Of a DNA stretch of 9,821 nucleotides, positions 5,705-9,821 are shown piece after piece. A program made the translations under genes and the position numbers. The stretch is from Sphingomonas sp. (GTDB lineage Bacteria; Pseudomonadota; Alphaproteobacteria; Sphingomonadales; Sphingomonadaceae). Under the pieces are notes generated by a model. It made no database searches and had not been told where the DNA came from. It saw only the letters and a list, made by a program, of their open reading frames with translations. Where the stretch lies: positions 1-9,821 of the forward strand of contig JASLBO010000540.1 in assembly GCA_030146605.1 (NCBI GenBank). Direction: 5' to 3'. Within the stretch, counting starts at the first letter, position 1. Each line of letters begins with the position of its first letter.

Positions 5705-5706
5705 CG

Positions 5707-6120
5707 ATGGCGGAGAAGGGGCCGGTGCTGCTCTCGGGCGGCAATCCGCAGATCGCCAAGGGCGACGGCGATGCGCCGGTACAGGCCTATATCGCCGCGA
5801 TGCCGGGGTGGAAAAGCGATGTCGGGCAGCTGCTCGACGCGCTGATCGAGCGGACGCTTCCCGAGGTGCGCAAGGCCGTGAAGTGGAACTCGCCGCTATA
5901 CGGGGTGGACGGCAAGAGCTGGTTCCTCGGGGTGCACTGCTTCAACCGCTACATCAAGCTGGCCTTCTTCAACGGCGCCGGGCTCGTGCCGCTGCCGCCG
6001 GTCGATGCCAAGGACCCGAATACGCGCTATTTCCATATCCACGAGGACGAGGCGCTCGACGAGGCGCAACTGGCCGACTGGATCCGGCAGGCGGCGGCGC
6101 TGCCGGGCTGGGTTCCGTGA
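5707..6120 (+). CDS. DUF1801 domain protein (first of two)
   Basis: The 137-residue product has the YdhG-like/DUF1801 fold. The helix DVGQLLDALIERTLPEVRKAVKW (38-60) is followed by NSPLYGVDGKSWFLGVHCFNRYIKLAFFNGAGL (61-93) and a C-terminal segment with TRYFHIHEDEALDEAQLADWI. The domain is small and widespread; its biochemical role is not established. The start at 5707 follows the previous stop by two bases and has only a distant GGAAGG (5687-5692), so translation is probably coupled to the upstream gene. Members often occur beside ArsR/SRPBCC genes, as here. It differs clearly in sequence from the second DUF1801 gene just downstream, so this is not a recent tandem duplication. Confidence 0.88.
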   Translation: MAEKGPVLLSGGNPQIAKGDGDAPVQAYIAAMPGWKSDVGQLLDALIERTLPEVRKAVKWNSPLYGVDGKSWFLGVHCFNRYIKLAFFNGAGLVPLPPVDAKDPNTRYFHIHEDEALDEAQLADWIRQAAALPGWVP

Positions 6121-6137
6121 CACAGGAGGAGGGGAGC

Positions 6138-6509
6138 ATGAGCGACAAATCACCGTCCGAGCTGATCGACGCGCGGATCGCCGAGCTCGGCGACTGGCGC
6201 GGCGAGATGCTGGCGCGGATCCGGGCGCTGATCAAGGAAGCCGATCCCGAGGTGACCGAGGAATGGAAGTGGCGCGGGGTGCCGACCTGGTACCATGCCG
6301 GCATGCTGTTCACCGGCGAGACCTACAAGAAGGCGGTCAAGATGACCTTCGCCAAGGGCGCGGCGCTCGACGATCCGAAGCGGCTGTTCAATTCGAGCCT
6401 CGACGGCAATGTGCGCCGGGCGATCGATTTTCACGAAGGCGCGGCGATCGACGAGGCGGCGCTGAAGGACCTGATCCGTGCCGCGGTGGCGCTTAATCTG
6501 GCGGGATAG
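6138..6509 (+). CDS. DUF1801 domain protein (second of two)
   Basis: The 123-residue product has the pattern ELIDARIAELGDWRGEMLARIRALI (8-32), VTEEWKWRGVPTWYHAGMLFTGETYKKAVKMTF (39-71) and SSLDGNVRRAIDFHEGAAIDEAALKDLIRAAV (87-118), a well-conserved DUF1801 subgroup. A strong purine-rich Shine-Dalgarno (AGGAGGAGGGGAG, 6124-6136) precedes ATG 6138, so this member of the operon is probably the best translated. It sits 17 bases after the preceding DUF1801 gene and is the last gene of the run. The 136-bp palindromic element just downstream may help end transcription. Molecular function is unknown. Confidence 0.9.
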   Translation: MSDKSPSELIDARIAELGDWRGEMLARIRALIKEADPEVTEEWKWRGVPTWYHAGMLFTGETYKKAVKMTFAKGAALDDPKRLFNSSLDGNVRRAIDFHEGAAIDEAALKDLIRAAVALNLAG

Positions 6510-6515
6510 TCTTCT

Positions 6516-6651
6516 AATCCTCCCTCGCGCAGCGGGGGAGGGGGACCAGCGAAGCTGGTGGAGGGGGGCCTCTCCGCAGGCAGGTCGTTCGCGGCTCGGC
6601 CCCCTCCGTCACGCTGCGCGTGCCACCTCCCCCGCTTCGCGAGGGAGGATT
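6516..6651. repeat. 136-bp imperfect inverted-repeat element (REP/MITE-like)
   Basis: The end arms 6516-6540 and 6627-6651 are reverse complements at 24 of 25 positions. Inside lie ACCAGC-GAA-GCTGGT (6545-6559), CACGC-TGC-GCGTG (6610-6622), and a G-rich stretch (6560-6570) that can pair with a C-rich one (6599-6608). The whole could fold as a branched cruciform. It fills the gap between two convergent genes, leaving six bases on the left and ten on the right. Similar GC-rich palindromes are dispersed in sphingomonad genomes; copy number here cannot be seen from one window. It may act as a two-way terminator. Confidence 0.75.
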
Positions 6652-6661
6652 TGTTAGCCGA

Positions 6662-7492
6662 TCAGCTCCGGATGAAGGCGAGCAAGTCGGCGTTGATCAC
6701 GTCGGCATGGGTGGTCGCCATGCCGTGCGGGAAGCCGGGATAGGTCTTGATCGTGCCGTTCTTGACCAATTTGATCGCGAGATGCGCCGAATCGGCGATC
6801 GGAACGATCTGGTCGTCCTCGCCGTGGAGGATGAGCACGGGCACGTCGATCTTCTGGAGATCCTCCGTGAAGTCGGTCTCCGAAAACGCCTTGATGCAGT
6901 CGTAATGCGCCTTGGCGCCGCCGGCCATGCCCTGGCGCCACCAATTGTCGATAACGCCCTGCTTCACTTCGGCGCCCTCGCGGTTGAAGCCGTAGAACGG
7001 GCCACTCGCGACATCGCGGAAGAATTGCGCTCGGTTGGTCGCGGTCTGGACGCGGAAGCTGTCGAAGACCTCCAGCGGCAGGCCGCCGGGATTGGCCTCG
7101 GACTTGACCATCACCGGCGGGACCGCGCCGATCAGCACCGCCTTGGCGACGCGGCCGGCTTCGGCGCGCGCGACATAATGCGCCACTTCGCCACCGCCGG
7201 TCGAGTGCCCGATATGGACCGCGTCCTTGAGATCGAGCGCCGCGGCGAGTTCGATCACGTCGGCGGCATAGGTGTCCATCTCGTTGCCGGTGTCGGTCTG
7301 GGTCGAGCGGCCATGCCCGCGGCGGTCATGCGCGATCACGCGATAGCCTTCGCCGAGGAAGAACATCAGTTGCGCGTCCCAATCGTCGGACGAGAGCGGC
7401 CAGCCATGGTGGAAGACGATCGGCTGGGCGGTCTTGGGACCCCAATCCTTGTAGAAGATTTCGGTGCCGTCGCTGGTGGTGATGAAAGGCAT
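6662..7492 (-). CDS. Alpha/beta hydrolase, non-heme chloroperoxidase/esterase type
   Basis: The 276-residue product has a complete catalytic set: the oxyanion loop HHGW (28-31), the nucleophile elbow GHSTGG with S97, the acid in [11 protein letters not shown] (D227) and H256 in FPHGM. The opening [11 protein letters not shown] and the segment [14 protein letters not shown] are typical of cofactor-free haloperoxidases/perhydrolases and the related Pseudomonas aryl esterase. Such enzymes hydrolyse esters and can form peracids from short acids and peroxide; the natural substrate is unknown. ATG 7492 is supported by the family length (about 275) and by a purine-rich stretch just upstream. The product is soluble, with no signal peptide. 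It is transcribed toward the DUF1801 gene and diverges from ccmC across a gap of about 220 bp in which I see no clear promoter. Confidence 0.94.
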   Translation of the reverse strand: MPFITTSDGTEIFYKDWGPKTAQPIVFHHGWPLSSDDWDAQLMFFLGEGYRVIAHDRRGHGRSTQTDTGNEMDTYAADVIELAAALDLKDAVHIGHSTGGGEVAHYVARAEAGRVAKAVLIGAVPPVMVKSEANPGGLPLEVFDSFRVQTATNRAQFFRDVASGPFYGFNREGAEVKQGVIDNWWRQGMAGGAKAHYDCIKAFSETDFTEDLQKIDVPVLILHGEDDQIVPIADSAHLAIKLVKNGTIKTYPGFPHGMATTHADVINADLLAFIRS

Positions 7493-7713
7493 TGCCTTAG
7501 TCCTCGATAGTAAGTGAGCCCGGGGGGAAGGCCGGCGGAGGTCCGCGTGCGCATCTCTCCCGGATGCGGCCGCGCCATGTCCTTACGATCCCGTGACGAA
7601 AGCTTTATGACAGCGGTGATGGCGCGCAAGTGCGAAGATCGCAGGCTGGCGCTATCCGCAAACAACCCAGCGTAGATTCCGGCGGCGAAGGCGGCTATTG
7701 GCATGCCAGCACC

Positions 7714-8433
7714 GTGATCCATGCACTCGCCAACCCCACGCGCTTCCTCAAGCTCGCGCGCCCGCTGACGCCAATCCTGTTCTGGGCGGGGGTGGCGCTG
7801 GCGCTGTTCGGCGCCTGGGGGGGACTGACCCAGACCCCGGCGGACTATCTCCAGAAAGAGAGCGTGCGGATCCTCTATATCCACGTCCCCGCCGCCTGGC
7901 TGGGGATGGGGGGCTGGAGCGGTGTCGCCCTTGCGAGCCTCGGCTATCTGATCTGGCGGCATCCGCTTGCTGCTATCGCCGCGCGGGCGATCGCCCCGGC
8001 GGGAGCGGTGTTCGCGGCGATCTGCCTGATCACCGGCGCGATCTGGGGGCGACCCACCTGGGGCACCTGGTGGGAATGGGACGGGCGGCTGACCAGCATG
8101 CTGCTGCTGTTCTTCGTCTACATCGCCTATATCGCGCTCGCCCGCGCCGATGCCGAGCGCGGCGGCGACGGACGCGTGCCGGCATTGTTCGGGGTGGCGG
8201 GATCGGTGCTGTTGCCGATCGTGCGCTATTCGGTGGTGTGGTGGAACACGCTGCACCAGGGACAGAGCATCGGGCTGACCAGTTCGTCGATCGATAGTTC
8301 GATGCTGTGGCCGTTGTTCTTCACGATCGGCGGGTTCAGCCTGTTGTTCGCGGGCGTGGTGCTGATGCGGATGCGCGCGATGCTCGCGACGCAGAAGCTC
8401 GAGGCGCGGATGCGGCGGATGGCGGCGCAATGA
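7714..8433 (+). CDS. ccmC: CcmC, heme-handling membrane protein of cytochrome c maturation
   Basis: CcmC presents heme to the chaperone CcmE in the periplasm. The 239-residue product has six likely spans, the tryptophan-rich motif WGTWWEWD (116-123), and the two expected axial heme ligands H57 (YIHVPAAW) and H181 (NTLHQGQS), at positions close to those of the E. coli protein. I chose GTG 7714 because MIHALANPTRFLKLARPL matches the normal family N-terminus and gives the usual length of about 240. The in-frame ATG at 7630 would add 28 unrelated residues. No strong Shine-Dalgarno is seen before the GTG. Its stop overlaps ccmD as ATGA. It is the first gene of the cluster here; ccmA and ccmB are not upstream. 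Confidence 0.96.
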   Translation: MIHALANPTRFLKLARPLTPILFWAGVALALFGAWGGLTQTPADYLQKESVRILYIHVPAAWLGMGGWSGVALASLGYLIWRHPLAAIAARAIAPAGAVFAAICLITGAIWGRPTWGTWWEWDGRLTSMLLLFFVYIAYIALARADAERGGDGRVPALFGVAGSVLLPIVRYSVVWWNTLHQGQSIGLTSSSIDSSMLWPLFFTIGGFSLLFAGVVLMRMRAMLATQKLEARMRRMAAQ

Positions 8434-8561
8434 ACCATTGGACGTTCGTCACCGCGGCCTATGCCGTGACGTTGCTCGGTACCGGCGGGCTGTCCCTATG
8501 GGCGTGGCGGTCGATGCGGCGCGCCGAGGCCGCAGTGGATTCGTTGAGGCGCGAGAAATGA
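8430..8561 (+). CDS. ccmD: CcmD, small heme-export accessory protein
   Basis: The 43-residue product has one membrane span (about 6-26, FVTAAYAVTLLGTGGLSLWAW) followed by a basic, helical cytoplasmic tail (RSMRRAEAAVDSLRREK), which is the CcmD pattern. CcmD helps release holo-CcmE from the CcmABC complex. Identification rests on size, topology and position between ccmC and ccmE, since the family is poorly conserved. Both junctions are 4-nt ATGA overlaps (8430-8433 and 8558-8561), so it is very likely translated by coupling. Confidence 0.9.
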   Translation: MNHWTFVTAAYAVTLLGTGGLSLWAWRSMRRAEAAVDSLRREK

Positions 8562-8992
8562 AGCCCAAGCATCAGCGGCTCGTACTGGGATTGCTTGCGC
8601 TGGGCGCGGTGGCCGGCGCGGCAGGGCTGGCGTTGTCGGCGCTGCAGGACGAGGCCGCGTTCTTCTATGCGCCGGGCGATGTGGCGGGAAAGCCGGTGCC
8701 GATCGGCAAGGCCGTGCGGCTGGGCGGGATGGTCGAGGCCGGCTCGCTGGTGCGCAAGCCCGATGGAATCTCGATCGATTTCATGGTGACCGACGGCAAG
8801 GCCAAGGTGCCGGTGGTGTTCCGCGGCGTCGCGCCCGATCTGTTCAAGGAAGGCTCGGGCGTGGTCGCCGAGGGCAAGTTCAACCCCGACGGCAGCTTCA
8901 CCGCGGACAATCTGCTGGCGAAGCATGACGAGCGCTACATGCCGCCGCAAGTCGCCGGCAAGATGCACAAGACCGAGACGCTGGACAAATGA
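8558..8992 (+). CDS. ccmE: CcmE, periplasmic heme chaperone
   Basis: The 144-residue product has an N-terminal membrane anchor (about 9-28, after MKPKHQR) and a periplasmic OB-fold beta barrel. The conserved LLAKHDERYMPP segment carries H123, which binds heme covalently, and Y127, an axial ligand, equivalent to His130/Tyr134 of E. coli CcmE. Earlier conserved blocks are FFYAPGD (35-41), VRLGGMVEAGSLVR (53-66) and VPVVFRGVAPDLFKEGSGVVAEG (84-106). The ATG at 8558 overlaps the ccmD stop and the TGA at 8990-8992 overlaps the ccmF start. The His-type CcmE rather than the Cys-type is present. The length is normal for alphaproteobacteria. Confidence 0.97.
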   Translation: MKPKHQRLVLGLLALGAVAGAAGLALSALQDEAAFFYAPGDVAGKPVPIGKAVRLGGMVEAGSLVRKPDGISIDFMVTDGKAKVPVVFRGVAPDLFKEGSGVVAEGKFNPDGSFTADNLLAKHDERYMPPQVAGKMHKTETLDK

Positions 8993-9821
8993 TCGCCGAG
9001 GCGGGGCTTGCGGCCTTGTGGCTGGCGGCGGCGTTCGCGCTCGTCCAGCTGATGCTGGCCTGGGGTGCGGCGCGGACTTCGGTTTCCGTTCGCCCTGAGC
9101 TTGTCGAAGGGCAGCAAGCCGCGACCGAGACGCCTGAGAGCGGTGCTTCGACAGGCTCAGCACGAACGGAGATTTGGGGGTCCGTGCTGATGACGGCATT
9201 GCGCCGGACCGCGATGGTGCAGGGATTGCTGGCGTTGCTTGCGTTCGGGCTGCTGATCGCACTGTTCGTGCGCAGCGACATGTCGGTGGTGCTGGTGGCG
9301 ACCAACAGCCATTCGCTCAAGCCGATGATCTACAAGGTCGCGGGCGCGTGGGGGAACCATGAGGGCTCGATGCTGCTCTGGGTGGCGGTGCTCGCCGTCT
9401 CCGGGGCGGGGGTCGCCGCCTTCGAACGGCGGTTGGCCAGCGCGACATTGGCGGCGACGCTCGGCGCGCAGGCGGCGATCGGGCTCGGCTTCTACGCCTT
9501 TCTCGCTTTTGCATCGAACCCGTTCGTGCGGCTCGATCCGCCGGCGCCCGACGGGCAGGGGCTCAACCCGCTGCTGCAGGATCCGGGTTTGGCCTTCCAC
9601 CCGCCGACGCTCTATCTCGGCTATGTCGGGCTGTCGGTGGCGTTCAGCTTCGCGGTGGGCGCGCTGGTGATGCGCGATGTCGGGCCGGCGTTCGCCAAAG
9701 CGATGCGGCCGTGGGTGCTCGCGGCGTGGATATTCCTGACGATCGGCATCACCGCGGGCAGCTATTGGGCCTATTACGAGCTCGGCTGGGGCGGCTGGTG
9801 GTTCTGGGATCCGGTCGAGAA
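8989..9821 (+). CDS. ccmF: CcmF, heme lyase subunit (3' end outside window, with in-frame REP insert)
   Basis: 277 residues are visible before the window ends. CcmF, with CcmH, attaches heme from CcmE to apocytochrome c. Typical blocks are VLVATNSHSLKPMIYKVAGAWGNHEGSMLLWV, SNPFVRLDPPAPDGQGLNPLLQDPGLAFHPP, LYLGYVGLSVAFSFAV and the heme-binding WGGWWFWDPVE (267-277). The start ATG 8989 overlaps the ccmE stop. Residues 33-61 (SVRPELVEG to STGSARTE) do not look like CcmF: they are encoded by a palindromic REP pair at 9086-9169 that adds 28 codons without breaking the frame. It lies in the loop between the first span (about 7-27) and the second (about 76-96). Everything after it reads as intact CcmF, so the gene is probably functional. 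Confidence 0.96.
   Translation, partial: MIAEAGLAALWLAAAFALVQLMLAWGAARTSVSVRPELVEGQQAATETPESGASTGSARTEIWGSVLMTALRRTAMVQGLLALLAFGLLIALFVRSDMSVVLVATNSHSLKPMIYKVAGAWGNHEGSMLLWVAVLAVSGAGVAAFERRLASATLAATLGAQAAIGLGFYAFLAFASNPFVRLDPPAPDGQGLNPLLQDPGLAFHPPTLYLGYVGLSVAFSFAVGALVMRDVGPAFAKAMRPWVLAAWIFLTIGITAGSYWAYYELGWGGWWFWDPVE
9086..9169. repeat. REP-type palindrome pair inside ccmF
   Basis: Two 27-nt arms, 9086-9112 and 9143-9169, are inverted relative to each other and match at 22 of 27 positions, with 30 nt between. Each arm also forms its own hairpin: GCCCT with AGGGC on the left, and GTGCT with AGCAC on the right. Four of the five arm differences fall in these stems and compensate each other, so the structure is preserved while the sequence varies. 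The core CTGAGC-TTGTCGAA is the familiar dispersed REP of sphingomonads and xanthomonads, commonly translated as RPELVEG or LSLSK. Its length of 84 nt is a multiple of three. Confidence 0.85.

Noticed and set aside
7550..7568. Hairpin CGCATC/GATGCG upstream of the hydrolase as a terminator or riboswitch
   Set aside because: Only six pairs with no T tract; too weak to assign a role.
7366..8430. Long minus-strand open frame opposite ccmC
   Set aside because: It overlaps both ccmC and the hydrolase start; composition is low-complexity His/Arg/Pro, a typical GC-rich shadow frame.
9086..9169. REP insert as a disruption making ccmF a pseudogene
   Set aside because: The insert is a multiple of three, has no stop in the ccmF frame, and conserved CcmF sequence continues to the window end.
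8459..9262. Minus-strand frame across ccmE/ccmF containing FVLSLSKH
   Set aside because: This is the REP element read on the other strand plus antisense of ccm genes, not a protein.
1..9821. CRISPR array, prophage, transposase or toxin-antitoxin pair
   Set aside because: No regularly spaced repeats, integrase, transposase or recognisable toxin domains are seen in any frame.

Overview
The window looks like a chromosomal stretch from a high-GC alphaproteobacterium, most probably a sphingomonad (Sphingomonas or a close relative). The signs are a TonB-dependent receptor of the Xanthomonas/Caulobacter/Sphingomonas type, a heme-delivery (ccm) cluster that opens with ccmC, a tRNA-His with the canonical G-1:C73 pair, and two palindromic repeat types of the kind seen in sphingomonad genomes. 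One of these repeats reads through as the peptides RPELVEG and STGSART. The taxonomic call comes from recognition, not from a database search.

Left part (1-3888). The 3' end of a TonB-dependent receptor stops at 1163 and is followed by a strong hairpin terminator. A convergent prolyl-4-hydroxylase-like 2OG-Fe(II) oxygenase lies beyond it on the minus strand. Divergent from the oxygenase is a small protein that looks like a decayed secretion-ATPase (GspE/PilB) C-terminal half: the zinc tetracysteine motif is kept and the nucleotide-binding motifs are lost. tRNA-His follows, then a Leu/Phe/Val-type amino acid dehydrogenase that seems to start at a TTG only 23 nt after the tRNA CCA end.

Middle part (3889-6661). 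About 300 nt of non-coding DNA leads to a 54-residue single-span membrane protein. Its ribosome binding site lies in a repeated GGGAGC / GCTCCC / GGGAGC array that can form two mutually exclusive hairpins and overlaps a possible 10-codon leader peptide. A convergent 58-residue small protein comes next. Between it and an ArsR-family repressor gene is a 42-bp nested palindrome with two overlapping, oppositely directed candidate promoters. The repressor heads a tight five-gene run: arsR-type regulator, SRPBCC/AHSA1 protein, 71-residue two-span membrane protein, and two different DUF1801 proteins. A 136-bp inverted-repeat element separates this run from a convergent haloperoxidase/esterase-type alpha/beta hydrolase.

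Right part (7714-9821). ccmC, ccmD, ccmE and ccmF are joined by three successive 4-nt ATGA overlaps and encode the heme handling and ligation part of System I cytochrome c maturation. ccmF runs off the window end. It carries an 84-nt REP-type palindrome pair inside its reading frame, in frame, between the first two membrane segments.

The observations most worth following are the in-frame REP in ccmF, the double-hairpin leader of the small membrane protein, the mirror-symmetric operator with two opposed promoters at the arsR operon, and the GspE-like pseudo-ATPase.
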